Below, one piece after another: positions 36,440 to 46,620 of a stretch of DNA of 64,000 nt (position 1 is its first letter; each line of letters opens with the position of its first letter). The notes below the pieces were generated by a model, which was given only the letters and a program-made list of their open reading frames with translations, did no database searches and was not told the DNA's origin. The DNA comes from Dastarcus helophoroides. Taxonomy: Eukaryota > Arthropoda > Insecta > Coleoptera > Bothrideridae. Where the stretch lies: positions 12,486,587 to 12,550,586 of the forward strand of contig CM053326.1 in assembly GCA_028583605.1 (NCBI GenBank), written 5' to 3'. The position numbers and the translations under genes were made by a program.

Positions 36440-38650
36440 TAAATGCTGAATTCCCAGTCGTAATATCGCCAACCTTCGCGGTCGTGTGCCAATTCTTCAT
36501 CCATATCGCGGTCTGTTATAGCTTGTCTGACCACTTCGTTTCAGGACCGCCGGGGAATACGCGCTTGGGCCATCTAGTGTCTTCCATGTGGATCATATAC
36601 TCAAACCATTTCAATCCCCTTTTTTCGACTCTCTGGATCACTGTCCTGTTGCCCCTATTCAATTTCAGATCTCTTCATTCCTTATCCGCTGCAATCGTGA
36701 TACTCTGGTGCTTCTTCGCAGGTAATCCATCTCTATCGTTGATACTCTTCGTTTGTCTTCTTCTTTCAAGGCGGCCCATATTTCGCTTCCGTAGCATAAC
36801 ACTGACTCCACCATTATTTGCCATATTCTTTTCGTGTTCTTGATACTAATATCTTTATCCCACCATGTACTGTTAAGTGCCCCGATAACCTTCCTCGCCC
36901 TTACCATTCAGTGTTCCTGTTTAACCTATTTCCTCCGACTTTATTTGCGCTTGATAGTCTATGAATATTTCAAATTGTGCATCGGTGTTCACTGCTAGGT
37001 ACTCAATTTTTTCGAGACTAACTTCAAGTCCCCATTTAGAGTATTCCGTATTTAATCTCAGCAGCATGAACTCCATGCCGCAAGCTTCTTGTGCAAAAAC
37101 AGCCTGATCGTCCGCAAAGTGCAATGTAACGAGGTGTGTCTCAGCAATTGGTATTCCCATCCCCTGGCATGATTGTTTCCATTTCCTCAAGGCTCTTTCT
37201 ACGTAGATGTTAAATAGAAGCGGAGACAGGCAGCACCCCTGACGAAATCCCTTCGTTACTTTTATCGCTTTGGACAGATAATGTCCTTGTTTTACCTGCG
37301 CATTGTTGTTGAAGTATGAATAAATTGTCTGTGCATGATCTTCCTAGGGTAAAGCCACTTTGGTCTTCTGATATTGTGTTTTCTACTTCTTCTCTAATTC
37401 TTTTCTGTATGATTTTTCCCCATAATCTACTAAAGGTACTAGTCACGCATGTGCCTCTGCATAATTTTTTGTGCCTTTGTTATTTCCTTTTTTATGTAAT
37501 GAGGAGTTATAACTTACAGTAATACCCCGTTTAACGCGGGGATTACGTTCCAACCAAGTAGAGAGTTATACGAAACAGCAGTTAAACGAGGTCATCTCCT
37601 TATGTAAATAATGGGGTTAGGGGAAAACTGGTATAAAAAGTAAATCGCCATTTATATTTAGATCATTCATATTCTACTTTTCAAATTTTTTGTTTTTTTA
37701 TCAAGAAGGTGCCTAATGTCATTTGTAATTTTCTTTTGCGCCCTATAAGAAGTTGGCACTCCATCTTGCCTTTGAAGTCCTATCAAATTCTGTCTTATTT
37801 TCAATAAATTGTTTCTTAATTTCTGTAGCTAAACTGGTTTTTAGAAATGACCTTGACAGTTTATTTTTTGCTTTTCTTCAGAATCACTTTTTTCAATATT
37901 TTTGTGTTCTACACTATTTCCTTGAGCTCATCATTAATTTTTTTTCGAAACCATCCCCATTTCTAAACCTGTTTGAACAACAGATTTTCTACTGTCATCG
38001 TCCTCGTTTAGATCTGACCAAACGTTTTTCCACACTTCTTTCAAATATTTTTTTATTATCTTATTCAAAAAAATGTATAATGTATGTTGTATGTACTTTG
38101 GATTTAGAGGAAACCTTATGATGCGAGCAATTTTTAGGGAATCCCACTATTCCAATAAAAAAGCGTTAAACCGAAACAGCGCTAAAAGAAGCACCTTTAA
38201 GCGGAGTCTCACTGTTCTTTCCATTCTTCTGGTGTTTTCTGGTGATCTAAACAATGGTTGAAGAGATGTTTAATTCTTTGCAGTAATGATATCCCTCCAT
38301 TCAGCTATAATGTTTCTTGGTCCAGGAGCTCTCCCTTTCTGCATTTCATAAGCTCTCTGTCTTATCTCCTCTAGTGTTATAGGTCTAGGTTTAGTGGGGT
38401 TTTCTATATTTACAACGTTTTCCGTATTCAGAAGTGATTCTCTATCCTCCCTCAGTAAAGATGTATAGTACTCTCTCCAGTTTTCAAGGTTAATCATAGA
38501 GAATTTTTCCTTATTATTTGTTTTTATTCCTTAAACTGTCTGCTACACTTCTGTTGACTGTATTCCTCCAATGTAAGTGTTTATTTCATTACATTTTCGT
38601 TCCCAGAATTTATTTTTTTGCGGATTTTATATTTTTCCGCCGCTATTTAT
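36440..38650 (-). pseudogene. RTE-like non-LTR retrotransposon relic, interrupted by a nested element
   Basis: The minus strand, from about 38640 down, encodes FWERKCNEIN, then NLENWREYYTSLLRED and ITLEEIRQRAYEMQKGRAPGP (38270-38497), the pre-RT region. After the nested insertion it continues with SRLWGKIIQKRIREEVENTI and SEDQSGFTLGRSCTDNLFIL (37210-37446, RT fingers). Next is GFRQGCCLSPLLFN in a shifted frame, then the catalytic box LHFADDQAVFAQ (36921-37190). Next is LCYGSEIWAALKEEDKRRVS and MDYLRRSTRVSRLQRIRNEE (36665-36907). A C-terminal DREGWR motif lies near 36470. FADD keeps both aspartates, but several frameshifts make it dead. The endonuclease was not seen. RTE-like assignment rests on the GSEIW...MDYLRR...SRLxRIRN signature. 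Confidence 0.8.
37517..38214. mobile_element. Nested pogo/Tigger-like DNA transposon remnant (698 bp)
   Basis: The left end is CAGTAATACCCCGTTTAACG. The complement of the right end is CAGTGAGACTCCGCTTAAAG. Together they form a terminal inverted repeat that resembles the Tigger terminus (CAGGCATACCTCGTTTTA). The left flank is TA; the right is TT, so the TA duplication is imperfect. Second, subterminal copies of the motif (CAGCAGTTAAACGAGG; GCGTTAAACCGAAACAGCG) lie 60-80 bp inside both ends. On the minus strand, fragments such as EVWKNVWSDLNEDDD hint at a decayed transposase. It splits the RTE-like relic, so it is the younger insertion. Confidence 0.65.
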
Positions 38651-38699
38651 TTCTATCTCTATATTCTTGTCTGTTTGCTTTTGTTCTATTCTATATTCT

Positions 38700-38910
38700 T
38701 GTATAGTTGGTTAAAATTTAGTAAAAATATAAAAATTTTGAGAACAATATTTTTGCGAAATTTAGACAAAAAAAGTTATCGTAAATTTCGAGATTGTCAA
38801 AATTTGAAAGAAAATATAAATTCTGAGAGAAATATTTTTAGAAACTGATTTTCTTTTTCTGTAAATTCAATTTATTCTGAAAATTGCAACTTTTCTCAAA
38901 AAATTATCTC
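38700..38910. repeat. Short A-rich degenerate low-complexity block
   Basis: About 200 bp with TTTTGCGAAATTTAGACAAA and AATTTCGAGATTGTCAAAATT, the same motif family as the blocks at 19.6 and 56-64 kb. Confidence 0.45.
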
Positions 38911-39223
38911 AAGTGCCAGTTAGAAAGCCAACATTCACATACGCATATTGGAATGTTGGAAATGAATATTCATATTCGCTAAGGTGGGAAAACAAACATT
39001 CGTTACATCCCCAACTATACAAACTTTTCATATAATAAATAATAAATCACTCGAATCAAAATTACTTACCATAATTTTAAATAACTGAAATAGTTGTAAA
39101 TATTTATTATTAGCTTAAATTAACGTGTGCATTTTAATAAAGAAAGACAAATATAATTCATAATCCATTGATTATATTTTTCAATATTCGTTTGCAAACT
39201 CGGATGGAAACTTTTTTAACTTT

Positions 39224-39540
39224 TTAATTAACAACGGGGCATGTATTAAATTTCGTTTCAGTATTGCGGTGTAGAGATTTATTTAATAAAACAAAGAGAC
39301 TTTGCCTCGGGCATTTCAAGGGTGTGGTGGTGGTGTTTATTAAAAATCCTATCAGAATGCTGATGGATATACGACCTATCAATAACATTTGCTTCGATGT
39401 GGCGAAATTCATAATCATGTTTCCCCGCTCTAAATTTAATATCGTGGCGTAAACTAGACAAAGCAACACGGGGAGGGTTTGTCACATTTTCACTAAAAGT
39501 TCCCACGTGCTTCTTAAAAATATCACAAGCTTACGGAATT
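39224..39540 (-). pseudogene. Possible GIY-YIG-end remnant of a Penelope-like element
   Basis: The minus strand has an open frame (39279-39506) with RVALSSLRHDIKFRAG, then KHDYEFRHIEANVIDRS. This resembles the segment after the GIY-YIG core in Penelope-like endonucleases, where ALxxH is followed by GHxFDFxxxKVLDRE. The GIY-YIG residues themselves are not visible and the frame soon stops. A Penelope-type hammerhead lies upstream on the same strand at 43.1 kb, but other elements sit between. The call is weak and could be coincidence. Confidence 0.3.
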
Positions 39541-39585
39541 AAATTAATTTTACTGCTTAAGCACTGAAATGTAAATAAGTTAAAG

Positions 39586-39875
39586 CAGCATTTCTCAACC
39601 TTTTATTGTATTAGTTAAAAAAGGACAATGCCAAAAGATTTTTAAACGACTAAAAAAACGTTACTTTTTTGGACCGACTAATAAATTTTGATGACTAAAA
39701 AAAAGGAACGTTTTTTATTCAGACGCTTAACAAATTTTAACGATTATAAAAAGAACATTTCACGCGATTTCCTACTAGCAATACAATATTTTGATTTTTA
39801 ATATTGACTAATCGTTTTTTCAAGTTTTAATACTTAGCAAGCCACCTCCGACGACACACCGGTTGGGAAACACTG
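39586..39875. mobile_element. hAT-like MITE (290 bp)
   Basis: The left end CAGCATTTCTCAACCTTTTA and the complement of the right end (CAGTGTTTCCCAACCGGTGT) have the form of hAT terminal repeats (CAGxGxTTCxCAACC). The flanks AGTTAAAG and AGTTAAGT could be an 8-bp target duplication with two differences. The interior is AT-rich and non-coding. Confidence 0.6.
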
Positions 39876-39879
39876 AGTT

Positions 39880-41690
39880 AAGTTAAAGGATAATGATTTT
39901 ATTTCTAAAATTATATAAAGGTGAGGAACAAAAAAGGATACATCGATACAAAAACTTTATTTATTGCCGACTACTTACTAACAGTAGCCGACAGAGTGAT
40001 TAATAGGACAAGCAGGGTACTTACGAAGCATCACATTCTCTATTAGGTACTTCCATAGCACGCGTTATACCGGTTTGTATCATCTGTTCATCATCTTAAT
40101 TATGCACGTACGGTTCATTTTTTGTTTGTCGTGTGGACAAGATACCTAAGGGTTGTTTCCTTGTTAAAGCTTCAGCATTATTCGAATAGTTAATCCACGT
40201 GGCAGTGAATTAAACCTTATAATAATGACTCACGTGTACGACATGAGACCTGGAGATAAAGATAAAACCTCCGTATTAAACATTCACCTTCAGTTTATGT
40301 CATGAAGTTGCAATGGAGATATTTTAAGAATTCTTGTTAACTGCAAAATATTGCCAACTGTATGGATCCGTCTGTTTTGTGTTCTTAGTCTACAGAATAT
40401 TATACACTTGGTGTCAAATGTCTCCAAGTCGGAACAAGGCGTTTAAATTAACAAGCTGTCATTCTTTTTCAACCCGTCCCCTTTTAGACCAAACACCCGT
40501 CAGTCGGAATATTTAATAACTCACTTTCCACGTTTGTCAGATAGGCACATTTTTTTCATATCGAATCCTCATTTTATGTCTTATTGCATTGCATTCGGCA
40601 GACGCCTGATGGTTTAATGTTTTAATAACGGATAATTTATATCACCTTATTATTATTATTATTATTGCAATCAAGCAAGTATACTACATGATGTCGCAGT
40701 CGTTATATCATTAATTATTATAATTAATTATAATGTTAACCACGAATTTGAAATATAAAACTATTCGAACGCTTTAATCTTCAGCTTCGTTTTGCGAAAA
40801 CGAAGACATGGTTAATGTTATAAAATTCTTAAGTGATCTCCTTTCCTCTGCATTTATTTAATCTCTTGTTAAATTTTTGCATTTTCTTTCTTTCTCAAGG
40901 CGTGAAGATGAGAACTAGTTTTTTGAGCCATTTCTTTTTTTCTAAATATTTATGTATTTCTTTTTCTTTTTGCTCTGCAAGTTTAATTAGGTCAGTTTTT
41001 AAATATTTATGAAGAGCTCTTTCCGACTCTCTTTTCTTTTTGTGTTAATTAAAAGGCTCATGAGAAATCGTTTTAGTAGTCCGTTTATTGAAAGTTAGCT
41101 AATGATTTTTACTTTTTGTTTGCTGCCAACTTATTAATGTTTTTCTTTACATATTTAATGTGTCAACTTTGGAGGTTATTTGGGTTATAAAACTGATTTT
41201 TTTAGATTGGAATCTCGTACAAATTAAAATTACAAAGAAATACTGCGCAACTTTATATTGTAGCTGTTTATTTATACAGAATGAGACACGCGTAAAACTT
41301 CGTTAGTGGGCGAGACCATGATTACAAAGAAGGCAGGAGATGTCCTACAATTACATGGAGTTTCAGGGGGTGATCAATTTATAACAGCTCCAACATTTTT
41401 TTAGTTTTTTTTATTACCGAAATTTAATGTATTTTTTTCATGTTGCTGAGTGAACAATTTCTTTATTTATACAAGTGGCATGGAAAGCTGCCTATGAAAC
41501 ACTTATTGATAGATACAAGAAAGTAAAATTGTTTTAATACCTTTGAATTCTTAAAGTTAAATTTATCTTTGCATACGTACCTCAAGCAATAGTAAAATAG
41601 CCCAATGCTTTTAACGAATTTGATATAGGGTGGAACTTGCCAATTTTTGATGGAAAACATGTAGTTCGAGAAAACGACGCCATATATTGT
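39880..41690. other. Intronic, no gene recognised
   Basis: Ordinary AT-rich DNA. A short (ATT)n microsatellite lies at 40646-40667. The minus-strand frame at 41463-41762 is not recognisable as a protein family. Confidence 0.3.
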
Positions 41691-41820
41691 ACAATATACA
41701 GTGTGTCCCAAGTCCCGAGTACTGAAGAAGGGTTTATTTATGGTTTTACGAGAAAAAGTCATTCTTTATAAAAACTCCTGCTTCATCTTAAATCACTGAC
41801 AATGACTTATTTTGTTTGGG
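41690..41820 (-). repeat. Inverted, diverged piece of the 43.5/56.0-kb repeat, starting at a transposon-like terminus
   Basis: Starting at ATATACAGTGTGTCCCAAG, the sequence is the reverse complement of part of the repeats at 43.6 kb and 56.1 kb (ACGAGAAAAAGTCATTC; AAAACTCCTGCTTCATCTTAA). Similarity stops sharply at ACAGTGTGTCCCA, suggesting that this is a real element end. Confidence 0.6.
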
Positions 41821-42210
41821 GAGTTAATTATTTGAAAATTCTAAAAATTGACCTAGAGTAAACTGCGGTTATTTTTGCTGGTATCGAAAAATATTATTTA
41901 AAAATATGTTTTGAACTACAAAAAAGCCTAAATTTCAAATTATTTTCAGAAATTTTTGCAAATGAAATAGACCTGGGCTGCAATGACGCAGCCCTCTAAA
42001 CGTGGGCACTATTGCAGTCTGGGTATATTCTGCTTGCATGACAGTTGTTGAAGCTATTTCATAGTTTCTTTTACAGACCGTTAGGTGGCTTTATACTTAG
42101 AAATTTGTGGCTTTTTGAGAAAACACTACAAAGAATGATTCGAAATATTGAATTTATTTTTAATCAAATTTGACAAGGAAAGCGAAGAAGTTAATTTATT
42201 TCCTTATTAT

Positions 42211-42622
42211 TGTAACAAAATGTAACTATAAAATTTAGTTAGGAATTTTCTAGAAAATTTGATAAGGGGAAGCTCCCGTGATAGTGAATCAAACGGCAGA
42301 TAAGCGTTTCCGAAATTTCGGCAAACGATAAGTCTTATCTGCCTGTTCCTTCTAGAACCCGAAATGGGACCTATATAAGGCGGTCGGCTTTCCTTCAGTT
42401 AGTCAGTTAGAAGTCAATGAATAAGTTAGATAAACAGTATTAGTGAATTACGATTGTAGTGTTCTGAGTTTAGTTTAGAAATAAAGTGGTTACAATTCAC
42501 CAAGTGAATAAGTTAGATAAACGGTATTAGTGAATTAGGATTGTAGTGTTCTGAGTTTAGTTTAGAAATAAGGTGGTTACAATTCACCAAGTGTTAATCA
42601 TTCGGACGAATAACGCGCAACA
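42211..42622 (+). mobile_element. Solo LTR of the same retrotransposon, copy 2
   Basis: It starts TGTAACAAAATGTAAC and ends CGCGCAACA. It is flanked on both sides by TTAT (42207-42210 and 42623-42626), a perfect 4-bp target duplication. It carries TATATAAGGCGG (TATA box near 42371), an initiator-like CAGTTAGTCAGTTAG, and AATAAA (42479-42484). It is homologous over its length to 16089-16432. Unlike that copy it holds a tandem 87-bp duplication (42421-42507 and 42508-42593), which covers the poly(A) signal; the second unit has AATAAG instead. No internal retroviral-type region is adjacent. Confidence 0.8.
42421..42593. repeat. 87-bp tandem duplication inside solo LTR copy 2
   Basis: ATAAGTTAGATAAACrGTATTAGTGAATTA begins at 42421 and again at 42508. 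The two units differ at only about three positions (A/G at 42436, C/G near 42451, A/G in the AATAAA motif). Confidence 0.9.
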
Positions 42623-42834
42623 TTATATTATTAACAAATCAACAATAACATTTGTTTAAGCAGGTATCATAATCAAGATGATTTTTTTCAATATGAACGA
42701 CTGTGATGGGATCACAGTCACTCATATTTTTTTCTCTCCAGGCAACACAGAAGATTTAATGTCGCCACAAATTACATTTGGAAATATTTGAAATTTTTTA
42801 GTGAATACTTTTAAATGGAGCAGTTGTTAGATTG

Positions 42835-42948
42835 AAATTGGGTATGCCAAACCAATGAGATACAACAAGATCGATGCTGGTATTCGTTTTCCAAGCCTCT
42901 GAATTTGAAAAATGTTCAAACCTATCGGTCTGTGCATTAGAATTAAGG
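42835..42948. repeat. Half copy of the 17.4-kb hairpin element
   Basis: AAATGTTCAAACCTATCGGT followed by CTGTGCATTAGAATT matches the right arm of the hairpin at 17515-17593. Upstream similarity (AAGATCGATGCTGGTATTCG) is weaker. The left arm is absent or too diverged to see. Confidence 0.65.
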
Positions 42949-43079
42949 AAATAAAACTGTAAATACAAAATGCCTAGCAAATTATACAACAGAAATCAGA
43001 TTATCTTCAAATGATGATGTTTTAGTTTAATCACCTATTGTTATTATCAAATACCTTTTTGACAAATGACCAATTAAAT

Positions 43080-43160
43080 GAAAATATGTACAACCGCAAC
43101 CATAGACTAGTTTCGGCCTTCCTTGGCCTCATCAGCATGGTACGGTGGTTGTATACATTT
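43080..43160 (-). ncRNA. Type I hammerhead ribozyme, Penelope-like-element type
   Basis: On the minus strand the full conserved core is present in order. ACCATG (stem I, 5' side) is followed by CTGATGA and by stem II (GGCC-AAGGAA-GGCC, 4 bp with a 6-nt loop). Then come GAAA, a minimal stem III (CTAG), the GTC cleavage triplet, and TATGGT, which pairs with ACCATG as stem I. Stem I extends beyond an internal loop (GTAxxCAACC with GGTTGTAC). The reduced stem III is characteristic of hammerheads reported from the pseudo-LTRs of Penelope-like retroelements. All core nucleotides are intact, so self-cleavage is possible in principle. No intact Penelope polymerase lies nearby. Confidence 0.8.
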
Positions 43161-43538
43161 CCAACTTAAAGCCTTTAGTCAGTAGTTTATATTAGATGAA
43201 AGTAGTCACGCCGAGGACGTTTGTATCTATGGATGTTGCGATGCAACCCGTGATACAAGCTCTGCCTCATCTTCGTGAACTTTGCAATTGCAATCTGGTT
43301 TTCATTAGATTCTAATGAAATTAGATTTCAATTGCATCGTAATAAACTTGTATATATTCGTACATATAAGGCTTATTATCTTAGCAAATACCTTTTTATT
43401 TTCTTGTATTCAACCTTGATTTGTGACCTGTTTTGCTTAGTTTCTAGCAAATTAACCAAAATTTTCTTTTTGAGCATTTTTTGTCATTGCAAACTATATT
43501 TCCTTGTAACAATTTTCGACAGCGCCAAAAATAACAAC

Positions 43539-44063
43539 AATTTACTTTGGGCCATTTTTTTAAATTTCCAAATAATTGAACTTCCTGTATAAAAAATAAC
43601 AGAAATAATGTCATTTTCAGTAATTGAAGATCAAGCAAGAGTTTTTATCAAAAATGACTTTTTCTCATAAACCCACAAATAAAAAAGAAATTTTCCTATA
43701 GTACTTTATCGTGGGACACTGTATATTACGGAATATTCAGAAAGTTTTTCAAAAATTAAATTGACTGTGTGGAAAGTCTGTATACTATGCATTGTTTAAA
43801 TTGTGTTTTAATTTGATTATACGGTGAGCCAAATTAAAACAGAAATTTCGTTTCCACAATATCACACAGTCAACAGACAAAGGCATGATAAACAAAGACT
43901 AGATCGTATATCCAATGTAAAAGATATAAAAACCAGTAATAATTTTTAATCTACAAATTTTTATTTTTGATGCTACAATTTGAACATTAAAAAGGAAACA
44001 TGGTTCTATCATAGTTTTAAGTTTTCACTTCTGTCTCCAGTCCTCATAACTGCCCATTTTTTT
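43539..44063 (+). repeat. Unclassified 525-bp repeat, copy A
   Basis: Starts AATTTACTTTGGGCCATTTT and ends CATAACTGCCCATTTTTTT. It aligns end to end with 56011-56540, at over 90% identity by eye. An internal junction, GTGGGACACTGTATATT (about 43712), coincides with the sharp boundary of the inverted fragment at 41.7 kb. It may therefore be a composite of two elements. Non-coding. Confidence 0.8.
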
Positions 44064-44980
44064 AAAGTGGATCCTAGGTTAAATTTTGATATGATGATAC
44101 GACAAGGGACGGACATTTTACTTATTTTGAGTATTATTTGATATTAAGCTATTTATTGAAAATTACTAATTTGATTTTTTTGTTATTTATTGTGATTGCG
44201 ACACAATTAATATAATTTAAACTTTGGTGGCCAGGCGAGTCATTTATAATTGTCTAAAAAAAAAGAAAGGCAAAAAATTGTATAATTTCTGTAGAAACTT
44301 ATTGATGACAAAAAACCAAGATTAATGCAGGTGAATTTCAACCAACTTCAAAGCTATCAGTATGGTAGCAATGTGATCAATCGGTGTCCCTGCGCAGTAA
44401 TATTTTCTATTGGTATTATTAACAATTATATCACATATAATGATATTAAAACAGTTAATGGGGGTGTATTTATTTGTAGTCGAATGAATTTACGTCGATA
44501 CTTGATACTCCTTGATATTAAAGACCTAATTTTAGCTGAAGATGCGGGTAATAGTTAGACTTCTTCAAAATAAAAAATACCAATTTTATTGGAAGGTATC
44601 AATAACACTTGGTACAGCAATTTCGTTGTCTTAGATCTTGACTTGATTTTCACTAATTTTTACTGAATTCAAAAATAATCTCAGTTTCTGTCTATCACGT
44701 CAACTTTTTAATCTACACGATACCTTTTCCTTGTCTCAAAAGTTAGAAAAAATGTGCATATAAAGAAAAATAAAGATAAAAGTTACGAAACATACTGGCC
44801 ACATATAATGCTCGTGCAAAGGCTATACTTATATACATATTTACTGCACGCTAAATTGTGTTCATGTAAGTGGTATTTTTTTTTAAAGCGTTAAAGTAAA
44901 AATTTTCGATTACAGGTTTTTCTTGAATGTTTAATATATGGACATTTTTGTCTGATTGATGCTCTAGCAATAGTCAACCA
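44064..44980. other. Intronic, no gene recognised
   Basis: AT-rich DNA. The 77-codon frame at 44325-44558 has no recognisable family and no splice-site context that would make it an exon. Confidence 0.3.
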
Positions 44981-45850
44981 TCACATATGTTTATATCTAC
45001 ATCGCTTCTACCTTGATGTTCTGCTTCCATGACCTTTAAATCTTGGTGAAATCGCTCCTCACCCTGCTTGTCTCTGACTGCGCCAAGATTTTTCAGCCAG
45101 TGAGCAAAATGGATATGTAAAAAATGTAATTTGATTCTCATATGTCAACTAGGCATTTTGAAGCGTTCCAAAAATTGATGGACAATTTCGATGTAATTCT
45201 GAGCTTATGTATTTTCAACAAAGTGTCTGATAATGTTTTTGAATGCCGTCAAAATCAGTCTTTTCAAGTTTTGCCACTATTTCGATAAAAGGTTTATTTT
45301 AAGTGAGCTACCGAATCTGTGGATCATCAAACACATTGCCCTTTATTTTTCCAATTGATAGTCTAGGAAATCCCACAATGGATACTTACAGTAAAACAAT
45401 ATGCTTCAATTGACATAGCTTTAGCAAATTCCTTAATAATACTCACTTTTATATGCAGAGGTGAAACGTCAGATTCTTTCTGTCGATAAGTGGCTGGTGT
45501 AAAATCACCAGGTTTCACATTCACAATTCACATTTTGGGAGCCAATTTCACTGCATTCAATGGTTCTTAGAAGCTCTGTTTCTTCACATGCACAAAAACC
45601 GTAGCCATGGATATATTCGCGTTACTGGCCAAGGAAAAAGCAGGAAGGTCAATGCAGATGATACATTGGTGCATTTGATATAGCAACAAACCAGTGACTC
45701 TCTTTATGCCTTCATATTGTGGTCTGAGTGACCAATTAGAACTTCGTCAAATATTTTTTTTTGTGGAGGAGGACATCTTCTCTTTGAGTTACCGATAAAA
45801 AAAGCCATTTTGTTGCGTTTTAGGCGGACATTTTCGACCCTTCTATTAAA
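44980..45850 (-). pseudogene. Relic of a widespread arthropod repeat-associated protein
   Basis: Minus-strand fragments in several frames follow the order of an uncharacterised protein family that is abundant in arthropod genomes and behaves like a transposon product. First comes VNPGDFTPATYRQKESD-like text; then PLHIKVSIIKEFAKAMS (near 45425); then DDPQIR (near 45320). Last come KLHFLHIHF and KNLGAVRDKQG, ending ERFHQDLKVMEAEHQGR (about 45010-45140). In family members this reads LHFLHSHLDxFPxNLGAVSDEHGERFHQD. Several stops and frameshifts are present, so it is dead. Family identity is from memory of the motif; its function is not known to me. Confidence 0.55.
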
Positions 45851-46179
45851 CATTTTTTGTTATGACATTATAAATTCCATCATCACTAAATGAATTTCAA
45901 AAAATTTGTAAAAATGCACTTTCTCTTGATCGAGACTAGGATACCCAGTGGATACCCACACAGTTTTGAAATAAGCATTCCTATTTAACTCTAAAACAGC
46001 TCAAAAAGCGAACTTAGCAGAAATTATGTTTCAAATTTTTCCCCAGTGTAATCGGTGAAAAATTATGCTAGCTGATTACGATCAGGTTATCAATTTTTGT
46101 TTATAAATGCCTTATAAAACCTTGCCGTGACCAATGTTGGTGTTAATATTTTTATGGCTATTATTAAGGAGGCAGTGTT

Positions 46180-46620
46180 AGTGGTAGATTGTGGGCGAGC
46201 GAATAAATCATCCGTTAAAAAGAGCCATCTGTCATAAGTTTCAATAGATTATTTCCTTAATGCGGAGATAAGGCAGGAATGACCGCGATATTCAAATTTT
46301 TAAGCCCCGCTTCTTTGTGCAGTGTCCAAAGCCGTATGGTGTATTCACTGAGGCTATTTAAATCGGACCCTCATTTTAAAATGTTGGAAGAGGAAAATGT
46401 ACGCGTAAAATGTAAATCGAGACCCAGACGTGTGCCGCTTTACCACATGGTGATCTTAAAGATCTTGCAAGATGTTTCACCACCCCCGTCATACCCTCAC
46501 CCCTACGTGATAAATAATCGCAAGTTCGTGGACTCTTTTGTGCTCACTTCGCGGCCACATTTTAAACATATGCAAATGTCCTAAGGCTCCTGTGATGACC
46601 GTGACTGGAAATTCTAAGGG
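46180..46620. promoter_or_regulatory. Candidate conserved intronic element with octamer motif
   Basis: About 440 bp of unusually balanced, apparently single-copy sequence within the AT-rich intron, 3.5-4 kb before the last exon. It contains ATGCAAAT (near 46571), the POU-factor octamer, and several CpG-containing words. The 101-codon frame (46279-46584) shows no known domain. It is called a candidate enhancer only from composition and position in the intron of a developmental transcription-factor gene. Confidence 0.3.
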